This document shows positions 1 to 12,049 of a DNA stretch of 64,000 nt, one piece after another (position 1 is the first letter of the stretch; each line of letters starts with the position of its first letter). The notes below the pieces were generated by a model. That model saw only the letters and a list, made by a program, of their open reading frames with translations, had not been told where the DNA came from and made no database searches. This DNA comes from Aquila chrysaetos chrysaetos (taxonomy: Eukaryota; Chordata; Aves; Accipitriformes; Accipitridae): positions 8,084,501 through 8,148,500 of the forward strand of contig NC_044018.1 of NCBI RefSeq assembly GCF_900496995.4, given 5' to 3'. The translations under genes were made by a program, and so were the position numbers.

Positions 1-1803
1 ACCCATTTTTTGCTTTGTATAAATATGGTCTGACCTCCAAAGTGTAGGAACAAAATTTCCATGAAAAAAATTACCATTTCCAAAAAAACAGATAAAATCC
101 TTCTGGAAAGAAAGCAGCTGTTTGGTGAACACATATTAAAGCTGGGTTAGATAAGCGCTTTTCCTGTAAGAAGTGCAAGTTGTACAGTAGTTGGTTTACA
201 ATGCAAAGGGCTGATAAGTTCATGCCTGTGCTAGGATGGGAGTTACTGTAACATTGATTTAACACTAACAATAAACACATGTATTTGCAGTATTTTCAGA
301 GAACTGAAAAAAAAAAGGCATCAGAATATATCTAATTGCATTTGTATAAAAATGTCATCATTTACTTTTTGGATAACTTTGTTACTCAGTTAATTCAGTG
401 CTCATTAAAAAGCACTCCATTTACGTGGCCACAAACCAAATCCTGAAAAGAGAAACAGTAGCAAGTTCCTCTTTTCCCATGAGGCTCTTGACAACAAGCT
501 TAACTTTGACCTGAAGGCCCTGTTCCTACTGGGGCCAAGAGCAGCTGATCTCGGCCTTCTTCCAACATGTACTTGCCTTCTGTCCTTTGTCAGATATAAG
601 CTGCCCATGGACAAGTTTCTGTAGCCCTAAAACCATACGACAGCAAGAGAAGCACCAGCTAAAAAATTGAATTTTTCCATGAAAATTCAACTTCTTTGCT
701 CAGGATACCACATTTAATCTTAGATTTTTGTTGTTAATCAAGTTTGGGGGTTATATTAATTCAAAGTTTGTAATTAATTCAAAATATCTTACAATACATC
801 CTTATAATGCATGAGATAGAACAGTGATGAAAGACTCCCTGTTTCACAAACTACTCAGTCACCCCTTGACTTCCAAAATATAAAAAACCCAACAAATAAA
901 TGCCCTATGGCATAGATGAGCTTGGGTTCCTCGAACATGGACCAAACCTTTCCAATTTTCTTGCTTCACACCTGTCAATCTCCTTCCTATATGAGTAACA
1001 TTAATTCTTCTAACCTCTCCTTATAGCACATGGACAGCACATGCACAAGTGTACTAGCTAGCATGCATACAAGGGAGAAGTATGTCACAGTGAAACATCA
1101 CACTATCCCTTTAGAAATGCTGATCAAAATGTTACAGCATCTCTTTCGTTATAAAAGTCATGGTGATTTTTTAATTAAGTATTTTTATTACGGGGATGTA
1201 AGAGAAGCAGGACCAGAATGACTGCTGTAAGGAAGAATGTAACAGAGTGTCAGGACAGTGCTGGTTGCCCAGCCCTTCAATGCCACGGTGTCACAATCTG
1301 TCCCACATGTATGCACACATCCTTTACTGAATTCAAAGGCCTAGACAATTAAAAGTTAACGGAGCTCCTGGAAGGCTCATGTGGGAAGTGAAGGCACACT
1401 AGGACACAAGTAGAAACAAGTTCCAACTTTCTGGAGGAGTGAAGCCAAACTAAAGAAATCTAGACAAAGATGAAAATTCAACCACAGATTCAAGAAAGTT
1501 TTAGATCTGAGCTTTCAGTTTTGTTAACAATGCAGTGTTTTGGCTTTATTTGTTTGCGTCTCCAGTGGCAGAAAATCTCTTCAGTGTTTTCGTGGGAAAC
1601 AAGTTAAAGGAAAATAGATGACATGACAATTTTTCTTTTTTATTTTATATATGTAGAATGAATACAATCACTGTTGTCTGGGAAACAGGCAAAGAAAAAT
1701 GAGTCTAATTCAATGAGGTGACTGTATGATCACAACACTCACACACACAATATTCTTATATATATATGTGTGTGTGTAAATATATGTACACATTTATGCT
1801 TAC
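1..1803 (-). other. MFSD2B: MFSD2B intron 3 (partial)
   Basis: No exon recognised. I looked on the minus strand for the expected next MFSD2 exon (a helix after GRLMPW, then a FxVPYxALT-like motif) and did not find it. A short alternating TA/TG tract lies at 1757-1790, just inside the intron after the exon 3 donor. The short ORFs here have no recognisable similarity. Confidence 0.6.
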
Positions 1804-1928
1804 CAAGGCATGAGCCGGCCAACTTTTGTCCATCTACTTTTGCTAATAAAAAAGCCAGCAACAGGATCAGTAACTGCACCTGAGGCTTTGCCAACGAACA
1901 GCACCAAAGAGGCATGAAATGGAGTAAT
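1804..1928 (-). CDS. MFSD2B: MFSD2B coding exon 3
   Basis: 125 bp with acceptor TTTCAG/ATTACT and donor TG/GTAAGC. It encodes [20 protein letters not shown], then [11 protein letters not shown] and [11 protein letters not shown], where the final W codon is split across the junction. This is the second helix and the conserved loop with the DPxxGxxxxxS and GRxxPW motifs of this transporter family. It is the last MFSD2B exon inside the window. Confidence 0.93.
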
Positions 1929-4900
1929 CTGAAAGTACAGACAGAATACTGTAAACAAGAGCCATTGTTTGACAATACAATGAAACAGCATAAAGCAACT
2001 TTCCAGAAAAAAAACCTCAGTGTTTTAAAGAATAATGATAGTTCATTTACAAAACATGTCTGCTGCTGTCATAGAAATTACTATTGGTTACCTGTAGCAA
2101 ACAAATGAGACATTGAGACAGGCACCATGCAAGAAGGGATTAGACGGGAAAAGTGCAAGGAAGGAGAGCCTATGAATATGTTTAGAACTAGGAAAATGAC
2201 TCAGTCAAATAGTAGACTAAAGTCCTTGTTTTAGTCGTAAAACCTGACAGAGTCCCTCTGTAATTACCCCCTCACTTTGTTCCCCACACGGCCCCATTTC
2301 CCCATATCTTTATCTTGACCTGATCTAGAAAAAAGTAGAGGGAGCTGTTTACATGCATTCATGCTTTTTTATCTCCTGAGATTACCAACAAGGCTGCCAA
2401 CTGGGGGCACGTGCCTGTGGAAGAGCTTGTAGCACAGCAGACTTTATTGACTCAGAACTGAACTGCATAAGGCACATCTGTTCGAATCAAAGTTGCCAGC
2501 ACATGTCCAACAAATCTCACTTGAAAAATGTTCACGGATTACATAAGAATAAAATGGCCAAGTAGAAGAATCTTTGAAGTTAACCCAGGAAGACCATACT
2601 TAAGTGCCTATATAGAAATACAGTTTATCCCAGGCAATGTAGTTATTTTTTCACATGTATCTGTACAGATCTTCGGAATTCGTATCACACAAAGGTTTAA
2701 AAAAGTGGGTTCTCTTCCAAGTGCTCAGTTCATTCCACTGAAACTATAGGCCTTTAAAATGTCACTGAAATCTATATAAACATGAACATTCCTCAAATCA
2801 ATTATCAAGAGAGAGAGAGACTGCTGAAACAGCCTATGCGGCTTAAACAGCGGCAGCAGACAAAACCCCTTCATCTATACACCTCTTCATGCTATCAGTG
2901 CTCCAACGCGGTGGGAAGCCTGGCGAATGCAGCTGATGCAACACCAAGCTCGAGCTAGTATCCCCTGCTTTTCTGCAGAGCTTATTGCCTCCTAGGCAGC
3001 ATCACACGGCTTCCAGCTGGGGCAGGTCCCCTGCCTGCAGAATTTGCTGTACGTATTCCCTCAGAGGTGAAAGAAGGAAGCAATAATCTCTGAATTGTCC
3101 TGGATGTCCTTTGCAAAAGGCAGATGCTATGCACTTTTGTAATCACACCTGTTAAATTTTAGCCCGAATTAGGTGAAATTGCAAGGGCAGCCAATCTTCC
3201 TAACACCACCAGCTCCAAGACACATATTTCAACCTAGAAAGCTTATGAACAGGGAAGGATTGGGAATGGTAGTCTCCAGCAGGTAATGACAGTGGCTCTC
3301 CAAGCACCCTGTTGCTGCACTGTAGGACAAGGCTGGGATGAGCATTATGCTGTGTCCCACAGCAGTTTGCTGACGTTCACCTCTTCCACCTTTATTGACT
3401 TGTGCCCTCCCACAGCCAAGGCGGCAAGTAGCCCACCAACCCTGAGGCAGACTTGCCATGGGGGCTGCACTGGAACTGCTCAGAAGTCCCTACTGCTTCT
3501 CAAGGGACAGGTCAGCCAAAACAAGAACAAAATAGCAGTGAGAAAGATACAGGGGTTGAAATGCTGCAGTTTTGAGGGACATGGACAGAAAACTTCAAAT
3601 TAGGTGGGTTTTGCATTGGTATTTTGTTCAGATAACTTGAATAGACAGAAAGGAAGTGGATATTAGATAAACAGAGGTGGAAGAAAGCCTTGAGGACAAT
3701 TAAAACCTCTTTTATGTTAGGAGTGGAGTCTGTGTAGTCACCCTGTCTTCATCATCAGTATGGGCTTATACATCCCTTGGCTGCATTTTCTTAGCCCCTA
3801 AATCTAGACAGTGTCTGTCACCACCAGTGCCAGAAACTTCTCAGTGTTAATAAAATACAAAATAAAATATGCTAAATTCACCCATCTCGAAAGGAATAAA
3901 GACCAGGATCCTATTATCAGAGGTTTTGGTGTTTTCTAGTAATTTGACTCAAGGATCCTGTGTGGTTTGGAGTTACATTTATATGTCTGTAGTTTATACA
4001 GGTAATTTAGATGGAACGTGGAATTCAAATGGGAAAACTGTAAGCTACAGAAAGTGAATGCAAATGTAATTTTCTTAGAAAGGATCCAGATTATGTATGA
4101 AAGATTACACCTAGCGAGTTTCACAGTCTCTCAAAGAGCTAAAACAGTTAGGCCCTCTGAGTGGGCAAGAATTAAATCCAGGTAGTGACTATAAAATTAC
4201 ATGCTCTTCCCTGAAAACATGTGGAAAAAAACCACAGGATTTCAGAGCTGTTTATCAGACCTTGAAATAAATCCTGTCCCTGAAGGATTACTTCAGAGAA
4301 CAAACTAAACCATCAAGGAACAAATAATTAAGCCCCTTAATGAAGTAGTAAGTGTATCACTACAAACATTAAGCAAAATTATTGGGTTTCATTAGGAGTT
4401 TGTTAACAAAATAATTACTATTATGTCATTTCTTTAGGTAGCGCCCAAAAATGCAAGAATGGGACCCCAGCTTTCTGGACACTGTACACAAACACATAAA
4501 GAAATAAACAGACCCTAGCTTCAAGAATGTTCAATTTCTGTGATAAGCAGAGAGTGGGGAAATTGGCATATTTATAAGAACCCTGGGAAAATTGTATTAG
4601 TGTCTTTCTCATTCAGTTCATGCTTCATCATCTCCAGTGACTTGTATTGCCATCCTTGAAATGAGTGTGAAACAGCTGTAGTCAGAGCTGCATCTCCAAG
4701 TTACCTGTTCCACCTCCAACTCCTCAGACTCCACACCATCCACTTGACACCTTTGACACTGCTGTCCAAAACTGGCCCCTGTTCTAGATCTTGTGACTTT
4801 GATCTGAACAAGACACTCAAGATCTCTGTTTTACATGCCAGTCTTACTGTGTTGCCAGTTTGATTAAATAAGTCACACCTCAGCTTCTGATATCAGACTT

Positions 4901-7900
4901 TTATAGGAAAACCATAAACCCAATCTTTCAGACACCTCCACTCCCCAAGTCATGATATCCTGTCTTTCTACATCTTAAATAGCAAATGGATAATGATATC
5001 TGATCCAGAAGGTCCTGTTCTTTACAGCAAATAAAAACAGTTGTCAGTGCTGAAAGCCACTCATGTAGTTTCAGCTACAGCTGTTCTTGGGGTCCCTGCA
5101 ATTTGGCCTCATCTCCCTAAAATCCTTTTTTCTATCCTATAATACTTTATCTGTCCCACCTAGGTGCCACACAGACATACAAGACAATCCAAAACAGTAA
5201 AAAATGCTTATGGATTGATTTTCTTTGTTTCTCTGCTGTCCTGAAATCTAGCTGGAGCAGCTGAAAGTCAGATGAATAGGATGACTCCTACTGCTTTGTT
5301 TTACCAGGTCTGCTTCTGCACCAGAAAGCCACAGACCAGAAGCAAAGAACCTTCAGGAAGGATAACTCAGCTTTCTTTACAAAGAAATTATCCTAGACAA
5401 AACCAAATAAAATTTACGTGAAACTATGTTGACTACTGGGTGCAACTGCAGTGATTTTTAACTAAACCAAATGAACAAAACTTCACAACCTCAGACACAG
5501 AGAACTGCTTTTTCTTGTGTCTACAAACGTGTGAGCTCTACAGTGCCTAAGGCTCTATTAATGATCCCAAAATAAAAGCGAACAATGGCCACTTCAAGAC
5601 AGAAAGGAAACTAGTGAAAAAAGAAAAAAAAGTATTTCCAGATAAGTTTATGGAGTTTCCAGGATGCTAAACAGCTAGAGACAATGATAACAAGACAATG
5701 ATAACAAGGCAATTTAAAAGCTTTTTTAGCTAATTCACCTTTTATCATTCCAGGGACATTGTTGACAACATCAGAGTTGAGGTAAGTCTACAATCTGTAA
5801 AGGTTTCTTGTGCTACTTACATGGGCTATATCTAGCAGGTAGATCTGTAGGAAGAAAGCAGCAGCACTCCCTGCCACTTGATTTGGGGCACCTCCTATTG
5901 CATAGCATAATTTGCTGCAAATTGAGAGCCTGTATTCCTGTTCAAGATGAAGCAGAACAAATGATGAGAAAAACAAGGTACACAGGTTAAAAGCTACAGA
6001 AGTCATGAGGTTAAAGTCTAAGGTTAACACCAAATTCAGGTATTCGCTTCACAGGTGTTCCACTAATAAATCCATATGCCCTCAACCCCTGCCACCAACA
6101 GGCATTTGGATGCTCATTGCTTTGATTTTCTATGGTTTCGTCCCTTAATTCAGCCCCTAAAAACAGATTACAGTGTCCCTACAAGGGAAGCTAGACTTAC
6201 CTACCTGCTTCTCGCAAGCTATTAAAAAGGAAAAAGTCTACAAACAAGCAAGAAGAAGCAAAGAAGTGCACATACTGTTACACTATTTTCTGAGCTTAGT
6301 TTTGTCTTTGAATGTTTAATTCAGATTTTTTTAAAGGTTGAAAACATTTTAAAAAAAATTATTTCTTATATCAATCTTTCAGACCATAATAATTGATGTA
6401 TACTCTCATACCATAGTAATTAGACAACATTCACAGAAGGAAAGTTCCACAGTCAAATGCAGACCGAATAGATCCCAAACATTTGAGCTCCATTCCTTTC
6501 TTTCTTTGTCACAAAACACTGGTGTGACCTTGGCAAAGTCACTTGACTTTGTACATCTTCCTTTTGATTTGACTTTCCTATACCTTTTGTGAAAGTTGGC
6601 ATAATAGGGAAAGTGATTTTAGGGCACAAGTCCTCTTTAGGAAGGACTCTAAGTCATTCTAGGCATGTTCAAAAATTTTTGCAAAACTGTGCTTTCTCAT
6701 TTGCCTTTTGATGCTTGAAAAAGACTGTAAGCATCCAAGAATATTCTCTAACAGAATTGCCAAATAAGAGTAAGATAAAAGCTGAAAATAAGGTTTCATA
6801 ACAGTAATTAAAAGACAAAAAATGCAGAGTCTAATAGAAATTCTAATGAAGAACACTGTGTTTTCCAATAGTAGAAGCTCAGAATACTGGAAAGCCTTTA
6901 AAAAAATCTTAAGACTTAATTTCATGCCATAAAATTCAAAATACAGGAAGAAAATGACTGTTCATTAATCTTGTATTCCTTTCAAAGGGACAACATATCC
7001 AACCTGAATTTAGACTTTTAGGCTTTCAAACCCTCTTTAAAGACTGCTGTCAGCAGGAACCAGGAAACATGAAGGGAAGCAGCAATATTAATCCTGGGTC
7101 TGCCCTCTCTCTGAACTGACTACACAAGCCCTTAATTCTTACATTAGATCAGGATAAAAATAGATATATGGTAATGAGACCCACCACAATGATAATATTC
7201 TGATACATGGCCTAGCTTCTGAACATTTTTAAACTTACTAAGTACCATCATCTTTACTACCTAACAGAGTTTTGATAAGTTTTAGACTTCTAGACAGAGC
7301 CTTTCATCATCTAATAATTTTCCTTTGAACTGTTTTATCTGAGTGGGTGTGGACAAGCAAGCACAAGTATCAGGACTCTTTCCTTTTTGTGTTTCTACAG
7401 AGAAGGATGGGGTGGCATCCCATTACTATGGCCAAGTAAAGTGGACAGTGTCAGAGCACGAGCTGCAAAATGGTATTGCCACAGCAGGCCTCACTTGAAC
7501 TCCGTATTGGCAATTTTCTTCTGTCCAGGAAAAAAAAAAGAGTGGTAAACAGTCCCAAGACAGACTTCATTAGAACAATATACTGTTTAATTTGATAAGA
7601 GATTTTAAAAGCAACAAACAGACTATATACATATTTGCTGTACAAAGTAACTCCCCATTTTTCATACATAAGTCCTATTAAATGTGAGCTTTACTAGACT
7701 TGTGGGGTCTATAGTATCTTGTTTGCTCGACTCACAACATGGTCCTCTTGAGCTTTGCTCCAGGGGCTGTGTACTTTTAAACTTTATGACACTGTTTTAT
7801 TTTTTAATCATTCCCTTCTCCTAGCCTCACCTCCATCCTCCCAGAAATTAAATTACTTTAAAAGTTTATTTTCCTTTGATACCTTCCCTTCTGATCTCCA

Positions 7901-10900
7901 AGCATTGGCAAGATGACTTCCAGCTGAAATCAAGAGACATAAACCACTGCTATGTAAATCCTGTATCCCGCTCCACCCCCAAAACAAGCTAAGAAAACCT
8001 TTTAGATCCATAATGCTGCTTTCCCACTTATTTTCCCTAGTAGCTGTCATAGAATCACAGAATGGTTCGGGTTGGAAGGGACCTTTAAAGATCATCTAGT
8101 CCAACCCCCCTGCCATTCGCAGGGACACCTTCCACTAGACCAGGTTGCTCAAAGCCCCATCCAACCTGGCCTTGGACACTGCCAGGGATGGGGCAGCCAC
8201 AACTTCTCTGGGCAACCTGTTCCAGTGCCTCACCACCCTCACAGTGAAGAACTTCTTCCTTACATCCCTCTTGCAGTTTATAACCATTGCCCCTTGTCCT
8301 TTCAACAGCTAAGGCCATGATAATACAGAAAAAGTAAATGCCTCTATATAATATTCATGATTCCAAAACATTTTTATAACACAAAGAATGTTAAGTTCTT
8401 AAGAGTTAGTCTCATTAAAGTTGTGGTACAGGAAACAGTCAACCAAGATCTAAACTTACAGGCTGTAGGCAGTACCCCTGTCTTTACATCAGTTTCATGG
8501 GGAGAAAATTTACAATCTTAATACATTTTTTTAAGAAGTCTTACTGTGATTCCACACACCCCCAGGATGCTGCTCAGCTACTTTCTGAACCACACTCCCA
8601 GATCACCTTGAAGCAAAGTTAATAGTTTAGTCACAGCAGTAGTTAAGTTTTCACTAAATTTTGTTTATGAATGTTATTTTCAGAATAAAACAAGCTGTCG
8701 GATAGACATCGCATACAGAGATGTCCTGTTCAGTCAGCCACAGAAATGCAGGGAATTGGCAGTTCATGAACTTCCTGAAATGGAGGTTACATCCTGATCA
8801 CTGTTCAATACCTGTTTTCCTTTTATGCTTAATTACTTTTGGAACTCATTTGTATATTAAGCCATAATACACCATAGCAGTTCTACATGTGAATGACAGG
8901 TACAGTGAAAGGAAATGCCACTGCATTCATTGCAGATCTGCTGCCTCGTAATTTCATTGAGTGCCCCTGTGTTTCTCTCTGCTGAGGAATAATCATTCAG
9001 AGTCTACATTCTGGTATCTCTTTCCAAAAGCAGCAGTCCATAATCTATTTTGACTCTCCGTATTGAAGTTATATTGTAATCGCTACATTTTCTACCTCAG
9101 TATCCTGTGTCACAGTGGTAAAAATGAAGGTACATCTCCGCAACAGTAAAGCTGAAACATTTCCGTCTTTCCAACTTCCTGGGCTTACAGTTTAAGAGTA
9201 GAAAAGATACACGTGGCAGCTGTCTGTTACAGTAAGTCCCCCAGCCTTGGTTAGTTTTACATGATATTGCTAATAAATGATACCAGAAACTGTCTTGAGA
9301 AGGATAACATCACACTTGTGCAGAGCAGTGTGACCAACAGCAGTACATTGGCTATGAGCAACTAAGAGGGTTTTTCTCTTAAGGCTGGATTTCTCTGCTG
9401 CATTGCTTCCTCAAGCAACAGAAACTGCTTGATTTCTGTGAAATCCAATGAAAGCTTTTTCACCTGTGTAAGTTTGTCAGTAAGCTTAAAGAGGACTCAA
9501 AAAATTCACTAGAGATGTGAATGTGTAGGCAGTGGTCAAATAATGAACAAAATACAAAGTATTTACAATGAAAATTTTGTTCTGAGACCCCCGTGGTGTA
9601 GTTGAATGTCAACATCAAATTGCTTCTACAAGCTTTAGAAGAAATGTGAGAGGATGGGGTGGGAAGTAAGAGAAAGGAAGGTCAAATGAAGTTATAAGGG
9701 TTTTTTTTTTTCTCAGATTAACTTGACAATTTTGTACTTACACATGCCCCCATCATATCAGTTAATTGTGTTTCTATGTAAACCAAGAAAGCATAAGAGC
9801 TGAGATTTGATTTTTTTCCTTACTCTTCTATTTAAGTTTAAACATTGCTACAGAAAATTAATGCAGCGTGTACACTATAGTTCCTTTATTTTTAATTCTC
9901 TTATACGTTAAACCCATACTTTTCATTGCTTGTAAATTTTCCCTTCCCCAACAGAACAGAAGGTGAATACAATGTTTGTAACAGATCATCCTATTTCTAA
10001 AGAAAGTATTTAAGCACATTGAAAACAACTCTGCAACTGTGTGAAGATACTGCATGAACACTATGGGCATAGGAAGCAGCCACATTTTCTCCTAAGCTAT
10101 TCTTTATCAGTTGAGTCCAGAACTGAACCAACAAGTAATTTAAAAGCAGTAAGGAGAGAGAGCAAAACCTGTGACTCAAAGATAAACACTAGTCTAGGTT
10201 TATCTGAGAAACAATGAAAATGTAGCTAATGAGGAGCAGCTTTTGGGTCAGCTTTTCTCTCAACGTAGAATTAATACTGGTAACGTTTCTGTTCTGTGAG
10301 TGACCATACAACTGTCTCTTAAAAGCATGAGTGCGATAGTCAGAGGTGGCATCCCAGGTCCCTCATACCAAGTATCTCGAGGACTGTTTTCAGGTTTCTT
10401 AGTGACATCAGTCCACCCGTGAGTGGAAGAAGTAACAGGAGCAGGGCTTAGGGTGCAGACACCTAGAAAGGGCATACGAACAAGGCAGGATACAGCGGTG
10501 CTTTCCCAGGATATTCTTTCAGCTGCCAGCAATGTAGCGCTGAGGGGCTTCGTGAGCCAAAACCGGTGTATCTCTGTTTAATATCTTTAGATTTTTCCCA
10601 TGAATTCACCCAGATGCTTTCTGAACACAAAAATTCAAGCCAGAACAGCATGTGCCCACAGCGCCCGATGAGCTCCGTGGCTTGAACGCCCTCCACCACG
10701 CCGTGAAAGGTTACCTCGGCCCCTCTGTTTCGAAGCTGTCCCTTCCCAGCCCTACCAGATGCTCTCTCCAGAGCCACGGAGCCGGGGGGGGGTCCTCACT
10801 CACCTCTTACCTGCCTCTCCACTCCTGCCTCGGCAAGCACCGAGTCCGCAGAGGAAGCATTTAGATACCCTCTCACTCGCACAGCTGGTCTGGAAGTTCG

Positions 10901-11491
10901 GCGTTGATGAGGCTTCCCGAGGAGGGTGAACCCCTCCCGCCCGCACCTCTCCTGCCACCCATGGTACCCCACCTGCCTTGACCGGAGAGACAGCCCCGGA
11001 GGGAAGAGAAAGGGGAAAGGCAACGAGCTTTTTCCTGCCACCGAAGTGGACGGTGAACACCGTACAGTGTACTCGAGGGAAAATACGAGAGTCGCACGGA
11101 GCTTCTCGGTGAGAGAGAGGGGAGGGGGAATGGTGGTAAGGGTTGAAGAGCTATTTCAGGTACCCCACCGAGACAGGCTGCGCCGCGCAAGAAACGCCGC
11201 ACAGAACACGGCAGCAGCAACTTCAGGCTGCCCCAACACCCCCCCCCCCCCCCCGAGAGTGCCCATCCCCTTCCCCGTAACCCCCCGGCAATTCATACAA
11301 AAACCCAGCGCGCCGAAGCAGGAGGGCGCGGGCGGCACCGCTCCGCACGCCCGGAACCCCAGCCCCGCTCTCACCCCGGGACTGTGGCCGAGGGGCTCCT
11401 CAAGCCCCACGAGGGCCGCCTTTCCCCCTCCCCAGCCCCTTACCTCCTCCTCCGCCGGGCGCTCCGCGGTGTCCTTCGCGGCCCCCGCCAT
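1804..11491 (-). CDS. MFSD2B: MFSD2B, 5' part (coding exons 1-3), sphingosine-1-phosphate exporter
   Basis: Minus-strand gene. Three coding exons join in phase (48 bp phase 0, 117 bp phase 0, 125 bp leaving two bases) to give about 96 residues of an MFS transporter. Exon 2 carries [20 protein letters not shown] and exon 3 carries [20 protein letters not shown] and GRLMPW, which are signatures of the MFSD2 family covering the first membrane helices. The motif GKxSGAxxDPVAGFF fits MFSD2B better than MFSD2A, which has GRAWDAITDP (from memory of the families). MFSD2B is known to export sphingosine-1-phosphate from red cells and platelets; a role in nucleated avian red cells is inference. The remaining exons were not found between 1 and 1803 and should lie left of the window. 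Position downstream of UBXN2A on the same strand matches the mammalian order. Confidence 0.9.
1929..5820 (-). other. MFSD2B: MFSD2B intron 2
   Basis: About 3.9 kb of A/T-rich intron without a recognised exon or transposon. A perfect two-copy tandem of the 14-mer GACAATGATAACAA lies at 5680-5707. Confidence 0.75.
5821..5937 (-). CDS. MFSD2B: MFSD2B coding exon 2
   Basis: 117 bp, 39 codons, with acceptor TTGAACAG/GAATAC and donor CAT/GTAAGT. It encodes [20 protein letters not shown] followed by a hydrophobic stretch ending [12 protein letters not shown], the first transmembrane helix of the MFSD2 family. Enters and leaves in phase 0. Confidence 0.93.
6512..6556 (+). repeat. MIR-like SINE relic
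   Basis: The segment CTGGTGTGACCTTGGCAAAG followed by TCACTTGAC resembles the MIR core (TGTGACCTTGGGCAAGTCAC). Flanks are too diverged to set ends. Ancient MIR copies are known in bird genomes. Confidence 0.5.
8048..8308 (-). mobile_element. CR1 LINE fragment, 3' end
   Basis: On the plus strand it begins CATAGAATCACAGAATGGTT and continues through GGTTGGAAGGGACCTTTAAA, GACCAGGTTGCTCAAAGCCC and GGGCAACCTGTTCCAGTGCC, which are hallmark stretches of avian CR1 3' ends read in reverse complement. The element is therefore in minus orientation with its octamer-like tail (ATTCTGTGATTCTATG) at 8048. It is 5'-truncated, as is usual for CR1, and little diverged, so it is relatively young. Confidence 0.95.
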
Positions 11492-12020
11492 GGCAAAGCG
11501 GACAGCCCACCCCCGTCCAACACCTGCGTGCCCGGGGCGGGGCGGCGGAGGGAAGGAGAGGGACAGCGGGTGGCGGCCTCCCTCACCCTCACGCAGCGCC
11601 CCGGAGGGGCGAAGGCGCGATCGCCGCCCTCCAGGCTCGGGAGGGGAGATTCCTCGAGAGAGGAGCCCCCTCCGCGCCTCGGGCGAGGGCTGCACAGCCG
11701 AGTCCGCCGAGCCCCCTGCGGGCGGCAGGGACCCCCCCTCACCCTCCGTCCCTCCATGCCACTTTCCACTGTGGAGAGGAGCGGGGCAGCTCCCGGCGGC
11801 GAGAGCAGCGACGCCGCCGTCGCTCTCTCCTGTGGGGGCTGCCGCGGGAGCCGTCCGTGAGGTAAAACCCAGGCTTTGTTGTACTGGAAGCCCGCTAACC
11901 CGCCCGAGCGTCCAGAGAAAGGCCGCCACAGCGCCCGCCCTGCCGGTCCCCTCAGAGGCACGGCGCGCCCCGACGGCCGCTGCTCCCGCCTCGCCCCGCG
12001 GTGAAGTGCTTCATGACCGG
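10660..12020. promoter_or_regulatory. MFSD2B: CpG island and promoter region of MFSD2B
   Basis: Dense in CpG and GC against A/T-rich surroundings, and spans the first coding exon. No TATA box was assigned, and the transcription start cannot be fixed from sequence; it should lie on the minus strand between about 11500 and 12020. A 16-base C run sits at 11239-11254, inside intron 1. Long ORFs on both strands here follow from low stop-codon density in GC-rich DNA. Confidence 0.8.
11444..11491 (-). CDS. MFSD2B: MFSD2B coding exon 1
   Basis: Reads [16 protein letters not shown] (16 codons) and ends at a GAG/GTAAGG donor. The start has a strong Kozak context (GCC before ATG, G after). It is acidic and cytoplasmic, and shorter than the roughly 40-residue N-terminus of the human protein as I remember it. 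The same frame stays open upstream through the GC-rich island to an ATG near 11929, so a more upstream start cannot be excluded from sequence alone. Confidence 0.75.
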
Positions 12021-12049
12021 GGGTAAGGCGGTCAAGCTTTCTGGGGCCG

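Larger units (their letters stand above)
5938..11443 (-). other. MFSD2B: MFSD2B intron 1
   Basis: About 5.5 kb. It contains a MIR-like relic near 6512-6556 and a well-preserved CR1 fragment at 8048-8308. GC content and CpG rise from about 10.65 kb toward exon 1. Otherwise nothing recognised. Confidence 0.75.

Noticed and set aside
8072-8320. ORFs of 77-82 codons on both strands
   Set aside because: They lie inside a CR1 fragment from its non-coding 3' end region.
10926-12026. 366-codon plus-strand ORF and several overlapping minus-strand ORFs at the MFSD2B island
   Set aside because: The region is a CpG island where stop codons are rare in all frames. The products are Pro/Arg/Gly/Ala-rich with no domain, and overlap MFSD2B exon 1 antisense.
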